8,114 nucleotides of DNA from a bacterium HR32. GTDB lineage: Bacteria; Sysuimicrobiota; Sysuimicrobiia; Sysuimicrobiales; Sysuimicrobiaceae. Below are positions 1 through 6,755 of this stretch, one piece after another; position 1 is the stretch's first letter, and each line of letters starts with the position of its first letter. Under the pieces are notes generated by a model. It did not search any database. It was given only the letters and a program-made list of their open reading frames with translations, and was not told where the DNA came from. Both the position numbers and the translations under genes were made by a program. The stretch spans positions 1 through 8,114 of the forward strand of contig BEII01000050.1 of the NCBI GenBank assembly GCA_002898935.1, written 5' to 3'.

Positions 1-335
1 CCCAGGGTTGCGTTGTGCACGAGACCTCACCCGTCCAGGGCGCCGGTGCGTTTGGGGTGGCGTGGCGGGCAGCGCCCCGAGTCCAGCTATAGCGTACATG
101 TGTTCGAAAACGGAGTCAAGCTCCCCTGCTCTCGCCCCGGCTCAAGCCGCCACGGGCACCCCTCCGAGGACCCTGCCCGACACCTGGGGATCAACTCCAG
201 CCCACACGGCGCCTCGGGCATCGGACGCCGCCCGATCGCCGCATCGGTCCTCGGCCCGATCGTACGCGGGTGTGGCGGTGCCGTACTTAAAGAGCGGGGC
301 GCACGCACTCCGATGACTGCGGCCCGCGGGATGCT
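1..335. other. Intergenic region upstream of the histidine kinase
   Basis: I find no convincing gene here. The open frames that cross it translate into Ser/Pro/Arg/Ala-rich sequence with no recognisable motif and look like high-GC artefacts. The region contains a tandem pair of imperfect dyads (described separately). There are two AT-richer spots, TATAGC at 88-93 and TACTTAAA at 284-291, but neither has a convincing -35 element at 16-18 bp, so I do not call a promoter. An in-frame TAA at 288-290 limits how far upstream the histidine kinase could start. Confidence 0.5.
218..262. repeat. Tandem pair of imperfect dyads (possible operators)
   Basis: Two adjacent copies of a 23-24 base unit share the frame GCATCGG-N6/7-CCCGATCG. 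Copy one starts at 218 and copy two at 241. Within each copy ATCGG and CCGAT form inverted arms: 220-224 with 232-236 (7-base spacer), and 243-247 with 256-260 (8-base spacer). The copies lie about two helical turns apart and 75-120 bases before the histidine kinase start. That is a plausible layout for two dimers of a regulator, but the binding function is inference. In sequence this GC-rich, a partial repeat could also arise by chance. Confidence 0.35.
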
Positions 336-2522
336 GTGAGTCTGCGCCGACGGATCATGGTACTGGCGGCCATCGGGATGCTGGTGGCCACCGCACCGTT
401 GGGGATCATGGGCGTGGGAATGCTCCGCGCGGCCACCGAGCGCGTGCTGGCCGAGCGGCTGGCCGCCACGCGGGCTGCCGCGGAGCACCTCGAGCGGTGG
501 CTGAGCCGCAGCCGGGACCACCTGCTGGCCTTAGCTCCCCTCGTCGCTGCCGCATGGGCCCGCGGCCGTCTCGAGGAGATGCGCCCGATCATCGCCGCCC
601 TCACCCCGGCGTCGACGGTGTTCAACGGCGCGGTCATCCTGGTCGACGCGGCGGGTGAGCCGGTCTTCCAGGAACCCGCCACCGACGCCCTGGCGTTGCG
701 GCGTCAGGACTTGCTCCCCCTCGTCCACCGGACGCTCACCACGAGGCGACCGACGATCAGCAGCCTCCTGCGGACCGTGCGGGGCCTTCCCGCGATCGCC
801 GTAGCGGTGCCGGTGGGCAGCTCTGGGACCCGCGTCGCTGGAGCACTGGTCGGCGTGATCAATCTGGCAGATCCCTCCCTGCAGGCGTTCGTGGAGGGCC
901 TGGCCGTCGGGGCTACGGGACACGCCGTGGTGGTCGACGACACGGGGACGGTTCTCATCGGCACCGACCGGGAGGAGCTGTTCACCCGGGGGGAACACCC
1001 GAAGTTCTTCATCCGACACCTGCAGGCATGGAGGTCAGCGGTGGGGGTGACGGAGGATGTCGAGAGACACGCCATGGCCTTTGTCCCTTTGAAGACGGTC
1101 CCGTGGGGCGTGGCCGCCGGCCAGAGTGAAGAGGAGACGTTCGGACCGATCCGCCGGCTGCGGGATCGCATCGTCCTCTTCGGGCTGGCGGTGCTGGCGG
1201 CTGCACTGCTGTTCGCCTGGCTCGACACCGGCGCGGTGGCCGCCCCTCTGCGGGTGCTGCAGGAGAACGCCGAGCGCATCGCGCGCGGCGACCTGGGGCG
1301 CCCGGTGGAAGTGCAGCGCAGCGACGAGATCGGGGCGCTGGCCCGGAGTTTCGAGACCATGCGGGTCCGACTCCTCGCCTCCCTGGAGGAGATCCGGCGC
1401 AGGGCCGCAGCCTCCCAGGCCCTCTACGAGGTCGGCACCGAGGTCCTCAGCCTGCGGGACCGCGACGCGGTGCTGCAGTCCGTTGCGGCCCGCGCCGCGT
1501 CTCTGCTCCACACGGACGTGGCCATCGTGTGCCTGTTCGCCAGGCGGCGTGACCGGGCGGTGGTACGTGCCGCGTCCGGCCCGGCGGCGGGGGCCATCCC
1601 CGTCGGGAGCACGTTCCCGGTGCCGGCCGGGAACCTCCAGCAGGGCTGCGTGACCTGCACCAACCTCGATCCCCTGCTCCGCTCCTCACACGTGGCCGTG
1701 CCCTTGCGCATCGGCGGCCGGACGGTGGGTGCCCTGTGCGTGGCCTCGGCTTCTGCCCGGACCTTCTCCCCAGAGGACCGCGAGATCCTCAACGGGCTGG
1801 CTAACCTGGCGGCCATCGCGGTGGAGAACGCTCGATTGCAGGGGCAGGTGCGGTCGCTGGCCGTCGTAGAGGAGCGCGAGCGGATCGCCCGAGAACTTCA
1901 CGACAGCGTCGGCCAGCTCCTGGCCTACGTCAACACGAAGGCTCAAGCGGTGAAACTCCTGTTGGAGGCCGGCAGACTACCGGAGGCCCTGGCGCAGCTG
2001 GAGCAGCTGGAGGACTCGGCCCGCGCCAGCTACGCAGACCTGCGGGAGGCGATCCTGGGCCTGCGCACCACCGTCTCGCCGGACCGCCACCTGGTCGACG
2101 CCCTGCGCGACTACGTGACCCGGTTCACCGAACTCAGCGGGGTGGAGACCCACTTCGTGGTCGAGGGGGACCCCGCCGCGTACTTCCTGGACCCCACCGT
2201 GGAGCTCCAGCTCATCCGGATCGTGCAGGAAGCGCTGGCGAACGTCCGGAAGCACGCCCGGGCTCGCCGGGCCTGGGTCCTGCTGACGCAGCAGGGAGGG
2301 GCGCTCCGCCTGTCCGTAAGCGACGACGGAATGGGGTTTGATCCCGCCCGTTCCGGCCGGGAGATGTGGCCGCGGTTCGGGCTGCAGACGATGCGGGAGC
2401 GGGCCGAAGCGATCGGAGGATCCTTCACGATTTCCAGCCGCGAGGGCGGCGGCACCGTGGTGAGCGTCTTTTTGCCCGTCCGCCCTGGGAGGACCGCGGA
2501 TGCGGGTCCTGCTGGCGGATGA
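336..2522 (+). CDS. NarX/NreB-type sensor histidine kinase (Cache-HAMP-GAF-HisKA_3-HATPase)
   Basis: This is a membrane sensor kinase of 728 residues that should phosphorylate the overlapping response regulator. Visible in order: TM1 about 7-30; an extracytoplasmic sensor about 31-277 whose end (GATGHAVVVDDTGTVL at 192-207) looks like a double-Cache domain; TM2 about 279-302; HAMP about 302-355; GAF about 360-500 with C438-x2-C441; HisKA_3 about 511-575 with the phospho-acceptor H522 in RELHDSVGQ; and HATPase_c about 620-714 with N636, DDGMGFD at 663-669 and GGG at 704-706. The sensor is much longer than the helical nitrate-sensing domain of NarX, so the ligand need not be nitrate. The GTG at 336 is the only start ahead of TM1 after the TAA at 288; its SD is weak. 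An ATG at 357 would give a shorter N-terminus lacking the RRR before TM1. The gene overlaps the regulator gene by 23 bases. Family assignment is firm; the signal is unknown. Confidence 0.93.
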   Translation: MSLRRRIMVLAAIGMLVATAPLGIMGVGMLRAATERVLAERLAATRAAAEHLERWLSRSRDHLLALAPLVAAAWARGRLEEMRPIIAALTPASTVFNGAVILVDAAGEPVFQEPATDALALRRQDLLPLVHRTLTTRRPTISSLLRTVRGLPAIAVAVPVGSSGTRVAGALVGVINLADPSLQAFVEGLAVGATGHAVVVDDTGTVLIGTDREELFTRGEHPKFFIRHLQAWRSAVGVTEDVERHAMAFVPLKTVPWGVAAGQSEEETFGPIRRLRDRIVLFGLAVLAAALLFAWLDTGAVAAPLRVLQENAERIARGDLGRPVEVQRSDEIGALARSFETMRVRLLASLEEIRRRAAASQALYEVGTEVLSLRDRDAVLQSVAARAASLLHTDVAIVCLFARRRDRAVVRAASGPAAGAIPVGSTFPVPAGNLQQGCVTCTNLDPLLRSSHVAVPLRIGGRTVGALCVASASARTFSPEDREILNGLANLAAIAVENARLQGQVRSLAVVEERERIARELHDSVGQLLAYVNTKAQAVKLLLEAGRLPEALAQLEQLEDSARASYADLREAILGLRTTVSPDRHLVDALRDYVTRFTELSGVETHFVVEGDPAAYFLDPTVELQLIRIVQEALANVRKHARARRAWVLLTQQGGALRLSVSDDGMGFDPARSGREMWPRFGLQTMRERAEAIGGSFTISSREGGGTVVSVFLPVRPGRTADAGPAGG

Positions 2523-3165
2523 CCACGTCCTGTTCCGCGACGCCCTCCGCAGCCTCCTGGAGGCCAGGGGGATCGAGGTCGTTGGCGAGGCCAGCGACGG
2601 CCAGGAAGCGGTGGAGCGAACCTGGCAGGTCCGACCCGACGTCATCCTGATGGACATCACCATGCCCCGCATGGACGGCCTGGAGGCCACACGGATCATC
2701 AAGGCGCGCATGCCCGACGTCAAGGTGGTGATCCTGACCGTCTCGGACGAGGACCGCGTGCTCTTCGAGGCCATCAAGAGTGGGGCCCAGGGGTACCTCC
2801 TCAAGAATCTGCGCGCGGACGAGTTCTTCGAGCTGCTGAGCGGCGTCGAGCGCGGTGAAGCCCCCATTACCCGCCGGCTCGCGGGTCGGATTCTGGAGGA
2901 GTTCGCCCGAGACCGGGGCGGCCCGGCCCGCTCCGGGGCGCAAGAGTCCCTCACCGACCGCGAGTGGGACGTCCTGCGGTGCGTTAGCCAGGGAGCGTCC
3001 AACCGCGAAATCGCCGCCCTGCTCCGGATCTCGGAGAACACGGTCAAATACCATTTGAAGAACATCCTGGCCAAGCTGCACCTGCGGAACCGCGCCGAGG
3101 TGGTGGCGTACGCGGCACGGCGCGGGTGGCTCCCACCGGAGCCACCGGGTTCCGAGCCTTCCTGA
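2500..3165 (+). CDS. NarL/FixJ-family response regulator
   Basis: This cytoplasmic DNA-binding response regulator has 221 residues, the usual family length. The receiver domain (about 1-118) has the acidic pair D7-D8, the phospho-acceptor D52 in LMDITMP, the switch residue T80 and K102. A linker leads to a LuxR/GerE-type HTH (about 148-212) beginning LTDREWDVLR, with the recognition helix at ENTVKYHLKNIL. K183 and K187 fall where the base-contacting lysines of NarL lie, so it may prefer NarL-like half-sites (inference). The ATG at 2500 has GGGAGG at 2487-2492, seven bases upstream, and starts inside the kinase gene, so the pair is probably translationally coupled. The obvious candidate target is the downstream copper/Fe-S operon, whose leader holds a TACCC/GGGTA palindrome. 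Confidence 0.95.
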   Translation: MRVLLADDHVLFRDALRSLLEARGIEVVGEASDGQEAVERTWQVRPDVILMDITMPRMDGLEATRIIKARMPDVKVVILTVSDEDRVLFEAIKSGAQGYLLKNLRADEFFELLSGVERGEAPITRRLAGRILEEFARDRGGPARSGAQESLTDREWDVLRCVSQGASNREIAALLRISENTVKYHLKNILAKLHLRNRAEVVAYAARRGWLPPEPPGSEPS

Positions 3166-3198
3166 CCCCTCCCCGGAAGCGGACGGTCCCTGCTCCCG

Positions 3199-3218
3199 GC
3201 CTACCCGAACGGGTAGGC
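3199..3218. promoter_or_regulatory. Perfect 8-bp inverted repeat, NarL-like half-sites or hairpin
   Basis: GCCTACCC at 3199-3206 and GGGTAGGC at 3211-3218 are exact reverse complements around the tetraloop GAAC. As RNA this would be a stable hairpin 33 bases after the regulator stop, but no T-tract follows (CTGACCCCC), so it is not a classical intrinsic terminator. As DNA it places TACCC and GGGTA, the core of the NarL heptamer, in inverted orientation. The spacing is two bases shorter than the Escherichia coli 7-2-7 arrangement. It could be an operator for the adjacent regulator, or a transcript-end hairpin. Confidence 0.45.
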
Positions 3219-3330
3219 TGACCCCCGCCTGGAGGGCTCAGCATCTCGCCGGTTCGGGCGTTGTGGGCGGCGAGGTGTCGCCTCTACGGTTGAGACGGGC
3301 CGGCTGAGAAGGCCGGGTACCCAAGGCAAG

Positions 3331-3340
3331 GGAGGTGATC
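3331..3340 (+). promoter_or_regulatory. Exceptionally strong ribosome binding site
   Basis: GGAGGTGATC is complementary to ten consecutive bases of the usual bacterial 16S rRNA 3' end. It lies four bases before the GTG at 3345, which it fixes as the start, and it suggests high translation of the cupredoxin. The CCGGC/GCCGG hairpin ends 14 bases upstream. Confidence 0.8.
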
Positions 3341-3344
3341 CGCC

Positions 3345-3827
3345 GTGAGGGGCCGTTTCTGGCTGACCACAGCGTTGCTCGTTCTGGTTGCGATGGTGGG
3401 CCCGGCGTTACCCGCCGCCAATCAGAAAGTCACGGTCACCATGGGTGAAGACGGCTCACGCATGTTCTTCCGTCCCGCACAGGTCACACTTCAGGCCGGC
3501 GTGCCGGTGGAGATCGTCCTCGTCAACCGCGGCAAGCTGAAGCACGAGTTCATGGTGTACGCGCGCCCGAAGCCCGGCACCTCGCGGGAGGCCCTCCACG
3601 AGTGGGCGGAGGACAACAGCTACTTCAAGGATCTCGAGGTCAAAGTGGAGGGCGGCGGCCTGGAAGTGGGGGCCAGGGAGCTAATCGAGATCGAACTGGC
3701 CCCCGGCAAGTCGGCAGAAGTAAAGTTCACGCCCAAGAAGAACGGGACGTTTGAGATGGCCTGCCTGATCAAGGATCCCGTGGACCACTACCAGGCCGGG
3801 ATGAAGGGGACGCTCGTAGTGAAGTAA
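3345..3827 (+). CDS. Exported cupredoxin (type-1 copper protein)
   Basis: This is a small copper-binding electron carrier of 160 residues. An N-terminal signal peptide (about 1-24, hydrophobic core LLVLVAMVGPAL, probable cleavage after PAA) exports it. The mature part is one cupredoxin domain with four candidate type-1 copper ligands: H67 in KLKHEF, C140, H148 and M153, in the order C-x7-H-x4-M. The extra residues between Cys and His, compared with plastocyanin, resemble the COG4454-type group of exported copper proteins. A loop of about 30 polar residues (76-105) lies between the first ligand and the last strands. It is the first gene of the operon, with a very strong SD and a GTG start. I infer that it shuttles electrons to or from the NrfCD-like module downstream; a copper-storage or chaperone role is the alternative. 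Confidence 0.85.
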   Translation: MRGRFWLTTALLVLVAMVGPALPAANQKVTVTMGEDGSRMFFRPAQVTLQAGVPVEIVLVNRGKLKHEFMVYARPKPGTSREALHEWAEDNSYFKDLEVKVEGGGLEVGARELIEIELAPGKSAEVKFTPKKNGTFEMACLIKDPVDHYQAGMKGTLVVK

Positions 3828-3841
3828 CGGAGGTGGGGCCC

Positions 3842-4291
3842 ATGGGCCAGAGAGCGGTGGCAGCCGGTGCGGCGTTCGTGGCGGTCCTGGCGACCGCCAC
3901 GGCCTTCTACCTGGTGGATCAGGGGTACCGCGTTCCCACCTCCGCTGCACCGCCGGTCGTGCCGGAGGTCCGCCAGTTCGACCTCTACCTGCACACCTTT
4001 GAGTTCGGGGATCGCCAGGTCCACCACTGGATGCCCCCGACCCTGGTGGTCAACGCGGGCGACACGGTGATCCTGCGGGTGCACAACGCGGACCCAAACA
4101 GTACCCACGGCTTCGAGCTGGGCGCGTTCAACATCGCGATCCCCAGCGTCCCGCCCGGCCAGACCGCCACCGTCCGCTTCCGGGCCACGCGGCCCGGCGT
4201 GTACCACTTCGGCTGCGCCCTCACCGGCTGCGGCGCCGATCACGGCAGCCAGATCGGTCAGTTCGTGGTCCTGGGCAACGGACGCCTGTGA
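3842..4291 (+). CDS. Membrane-anchored CuA/COX2-like cupredoxin with altered metal motif
   Basis: The product has 149 residues: one N-terminal TM anchor (about 5-25) and a cupredoxin domain facing the outside. From about 80 to 145 it reads like subunit II of haem-copper oxidases, with HGFEL (H89), an NIAIPSVPPGQTATVRF strand pair, RPGVYHF, and a Cys loop with C125, C130 and H134. Canonical CuA is C-x3-C-x3-H-x2-M; here the spacing is C-x4-C-x3-H and Q137 stands at the Met position. Size and single anchor recall the ba3-oxidase subunit II, but no subunit I gene is in the window. I chose ATG 3842 because GGAGGT at 3829-3834 lies seven bases upstream; the in-frame GTG at 3833 overlaps that SD. 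The stop overlaps the next start (GTGA). It is probably a one-electron relay, and whether it holds a dinuclear CuA or a mononuclear centre is unclear. Confidence 0.82.
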   Translation: MGQRAVAAGAAFVAVLATATAFYLVDQGYRVPTSAAPPVVPEVRQFDLYLHTFEFGDRQVHHWMPPTLVVNAGDTVILRVHNADPNSTHGFELGAFNIAIPSVPPGQTATVRFRATRPGVYHFGCALTGCGADHGSQIGQFVVLGNGRL

Positions 4292-5187
4292 GGATCTCGC
4301 GACGCTCGTTCCTCAAGGTCGCTGCGGGGATGGCCGCGGCGGCGGCGGTGGGTGTCCCAGCGTCCCGGACGCGCCGCCCCCGGGAGGGGTTTGCCGCGGA
4401 GGTGCCCCTGCCCGCCCCCCGTGCCGGCCCGGCGGGCCCGTCGCGTCGTTGGGTCATGGTCGTGGACCTGGCCAAGTGTGACGGATGCCGGGAGTGCACT
4501 CGCGCCTGCACCGCCATGCACCGGGTTCCGCCCGGGCAGGAGTGGATCCGGGTCTACGAGATGCGGGACGAATCGACCAGCCTCGCCTACTGGCTCCCGC
4601 GCCCGTGCATGCAGTGCGACAACCCCCCGTGCGTGAAGGTCTGCCCGGTGAGCGCCACCTGGAAGCGTGAGGACGGTATTGTCATGCAGGACACCAGCCG
4701 GTGCATCGGCTGTCGCTACTGCATTGCGGCGTGCCCGTACCAGGCGCGGGGGTTCAACTGGGTCGAGCCGGCCGCCACTCCCGAACGGACCGGCGAGCCC
4801 TACGACCCCGAGTGGAACCGCGTGCATTTCAGGGGCACGACGGAGAAGTGCATCTTCTGCCCCGCCCTGATCAAGGAAGGGAAGCTTCCCGCGTGTGTGG
4901 CGGCCTGTCCCATGGGGGCTCTCTATTTCGGCGACCGCGAGGAGGACGCGGTGACCAACTCGCAGGGTGAGACCGTCCGCTTCTCCGCGCTGGTGATCGA
5001 GCAGGCCGGTTACCGCCTGCTGGAGGAGCTCGGGACCGAACCCCGCGTCTACTACCTCCCACCGCGCAAGCCGCAGTATCCCGCGCCGCCGCCGGAGGAG
5101 CCGGAGTCGGCCGGGGGAGCCGGACGAGCTGTGGTGCCAACGGTTCCGCGGAAGCGGATCGACACCGCGGGAGGTGTGCGGCGATGA
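4288..5187 (+). CDS. Tat-exported four-cluster [4Fe-4S] ferredoxin subunit (NrfC/PsrB/DmsB type)
   Basis: This is an electron-transfer subunit of 299 residues. A twin-arginine signal (SRRSFLK at 4-10, then an Ala-rich core) sends it folded across the membrane. Sixteen cysteines form four ferredoxin motifs: C64-C67-C70-C74, C107-C110-C115-C119, C139-C142-C145-C149, and C188-C191-C203-C207, the pattern of NrfC, PsrB and DmsB. The tail after about 260 is Pro-rich and dispensable-looking. The family normally wires an NrfD-like quinone protein to a molybdopterin or cytochrome catalytic partner. Here the NrfD-like gene follows with a 4-base ATGA overlap, while two copper proteins precede it and no catalytic subunit is seen. 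The GTG start at 4288 overlaps the previous stop, so translation is probably coupled. Confidence 0.93.
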   Translation: MRISRRSFLKVAAGMAAAAAVGVPASRTRRPREGFAAEVPLPAPRAGPAGPSRRWVMVVDLAKCDGCRECTRACTAMHRVPPGQEWIRVYEMRDESTSLAYWLPRPCMQCDNPPCVKVCPVSATWKREDGIVMQDTSRCIGCRYCIAACPYQARGFNWVEPAATPERTGEPYDPEWNRVHFRGTTEKCIFCPALIKEGKLPACVAACPMGALYFGDREEDAVTNSQGETVRFSALVIEQAGYRLLEELGTEPRVYYLPPRKPQYPAPPPEEPESAGGAGRAVVPTVPRKRIDTAGGVRR

Positions 5188-6755
5188 GCACGCGGCAAGC
5201 CACCCCGCGCTTCTCGGAGCGGGAGGAACGCCTGCTCGCCTCGCTCACGGCGGGCGGGGCCGGCACCTACGCCCTGATCGGGGGGTTGCTGGCGGTGTTC
5301 CTGTGGGGTCTGGTGGCGTACGCCACGCAGCTGCGCCACGGGCTTGGCGTCACCGGCCTGCGCGACCACGTCCTGTGGGGCGTCTACATCGCCAACTTCG
5401 TCTTCTTCATCGGCGTGAGCCACGTGGGCGCTCTCATGTCCGCCATCCTGCGCCTGACGGGCGCGGAGTGGCGGAGGCCTATCACGCGCATGGCGGAAGC
5501 CATCACCTTCGCCTCCCTCCTGATGGGAGGCCTGATGCCGCTGGTGGACATGGGACGCCCTGACCGGCTGCTGAACCTCGTCCGGTACGGGCGTTTGCAG
5601 TCCCCGATCCTCTGGGACGTCCTGTCCATCACCACCTACCTCACGGGCAGCACCCTGTTCCTCTACGTGCCCATGATCCCCGACCTCGCGCTCCTGCGCG
5701 ACCGCTACGCGGGAGGCCCGGCCTGGCGGCGGCGGCTGTACACCCTGCTCAGCCTCGGCTGGCAGGACACCCCCGCCCAGCGGCACCGGCTCGAGCTCAT
5801 CGTGAGGGTGATGGCCGTGATCATCATCCCCATCGCGGTGTCCGTCCACACCGTGGTCTCCTGGATCTTCGGCATGACCCTGCGCGCCGGCTGGAACAGC
5901 ACCATCTTCGGCCCCTACTTCGTCTCCGGCGCCCTGTTCAGCGGGGCAGCCGCAGTCATCACGGCCATGGCCGCCTTCCGGTGGGCCTACCGCCTGGAGG
6001 ACTACATCACCGAGGCGCACTTCCGGCGCATGGGCTACCTGCTCATTGCGCTCGGGCTCGCGTACGGCTACTTCACCTTCGCGGAGTACCTGACGCCTGC
6101 CTACAAGATGGCGACCGCGGAGCGCGGGTACCTGGCCGCGGTCTTCAGCGGACCCTTCGCGCGGCTGTTCTGGTTTACCCAGCTGACGGGGATCCTGCTC
6201 CCACTGCTCCTGCTCACCCTGCCGCGCATCGCCTGGGTGCCCCGGCTGCACCGCGTCCCGTTGTTGCGGCCCCGGCCCGCGCTCGCGGCCGCTGCCACGT
6301 ACGCGGTCGCCAGCGTGGTGCTTCCCGCCGCCAGCCCCAGCCTCACGATGGCAGGCCTGAACCTGAACGAGTGGATCCCTCCCTGGGTGCTGCCCGCGCT
6401 GGCCGTCTGGCTCTTCCTCGCCTTTCTTCCTGTCCTCCATGCCCGGCCGATTACGGCCGCCGTGGTGGCGTCGCTTCTGGTGAACGTCGGTGCATGGCTC
6501 AAGCGCTACCTGATCGTCGTCCCGACGCTGCTGAATCCTTTCCTGCCCATCCAGCGTGCACCCGCCGGATGGGCCGTCTACCAGCCCACCTGGGTGGAGT
6601 GGTCGATCACCGCCGGCGCGCTGGCGGGCTTCCTGCTCATCTACATCGGGTTCAGCAAGCTGTTCCCCATCGTGCCCATCTGGGAGACGCGGGAGGCGCC
6701 CGAATCCCGCGAGGCTGCGGTCCAGGAGGGGATCGTCGGTGTTGCGGCGGTCTAG
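5184..6755 (+). CDS. NrfD/PsrC-family quinone-reactive integral membrane subunit
   Basis: This polytopic membrane protein of 523 residues should oxidise quinol or reduce quinone and pass electrons to or from the Fe-S subunit. I count ten to eleven hydrophobic segments, at about 27-48, 63-91, 102-124, 151-173, 205-232, 246-269, 285-306, 328-353, 372-392, 401-423 (possibly 427-447) and 474-496. Family-like features are GVSHVGALMSAILR in the second segment, MPLVDMGRPDR after the third, and TYLTGSTLFLY in the fourth. It is longer than NrfD (about 320 residues) and closer to the longer DsrP/HmcC/ActC relatives. No haem motif is present. GGGAGGTG at 5169-5176 serves the ATG at 5184, which overlaps the previous stop. 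The family is clear; the physiological direction and the quinone are not. Confidence 0.92.
   Translation: MSTRQATPRFSEREERLLASLTAGGAGTYALIGGLLAVFLWGLVAYATQLRHGLGVTGLRDHVLWGVYIANFVFFIGVSHVGALMSAILRLTGAEWRRPITRMAEAITFASLLMGGLMPLVDMGRPDRLLNLVRYGRLQSPILWDVLSITTYLTGSTLFLYVPMIPDLALLRDRYAGGPAWRRRLYTLLSLGWQDTPAQRHRLELIVRVMAVIIIPIAVSVHTVVSWIFGMTLRAGWNSTIFGPYFVSGALFSGAAAVITAMAAFRWAYRLEDYITEAHFRRMGYLLIALGLAYGYFTFAEYLTPAYKMATAERGYLAAVFSGPFARLFWFTQLTGILLPLLLLTLPRIAWVPRLHRVPLLRPRPALAAAATYAVASVVLPAASPSLTMAGLNLNEWIPPWVLPALAVWLFLAFLPVLHARPITAAVVASLLVNVGAWLKRYLIVVPTLLNPFLPIQRAPAGWAVYQPTWVEWSITAGALAGFLLIYIGFSKLFPIVPIWETREAPESREAAVQEGIVGVAAV

Larger units (their letters stand above)
3166..3344 (+). promoter_or_regulatory. 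Structured leader and promoter region of the cupredoxin-NrfCD operon
   Basis: These 179 non-coding bases separate the regulator from the operon. A weak sigma-70-like promoter can be drawn as TTGTGG at 3261-3266 and TACGGT at 3285-3290 with an 18-base spacer; the match is poor. GGCGAG at 3269-3274 can pair with CTCGCC at 3245-3250 (a stem extendable to about ten pairs counting G-U). Alternatively GGCGA at 3269-3273 can pair with TCGCC at 3278-3282, so the helices exclude each other. A further hairpin, CCGGC/GCCGG at 3300-3304 and 3312-3316, lies just before the ribosome binding site. No known riboswitch consensus is recognised. If transcription starts near 3297, the first two stems would act only as DNA. 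Confidence 0.35.

Noticed and set aside
8..339. Two overlapping plus-strand open frames (8-316 and 13-339) in the upstream region
   Set aside because: Low-complexity Ser/Pro/Arg/Ala sequence, no SD, no motif; the second runs into the kinase start. I treat the stretch as non-coding.
1977..3074. A 365-codon minus-strand frame opposite the kinase and regulator genes
   Set aside because: Ser/Arg-rich translation without recognisable domains, fully opposite two well-supported genes.
3199..3225. Intrinsic terminator after the response regulator
   Set aside because: The hairpin is perfect, but it is followed by CTGACCCCC rather than a T-tract, so I list it as a palindrome of undecided role.
3295..3335. 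Resemblance to a TPP riboswitch (GGCTGAGA ... ACCC ... AAGGGA)
   Set aside because: The diagnostic GAACCTGATC and the second conserved arm are missing and the spacing is too short. The operon has no thiamine link.
3833..3841. GTG at 3833 as the start of the CuA-like protein
   Set aside because: It would place the start codon inside the SD GGAGGT. ATG 3842 has ideal spacing.
6556..6738. A longer N-terminus for the C-terminally anchored protein
   Set aside because: The extension lies wholly inside the NrfD-like gene, reads as Arg/Ser/Pro-rich sequence, and would bury the signal peptide. The GTG at 6739 has a proper SD.
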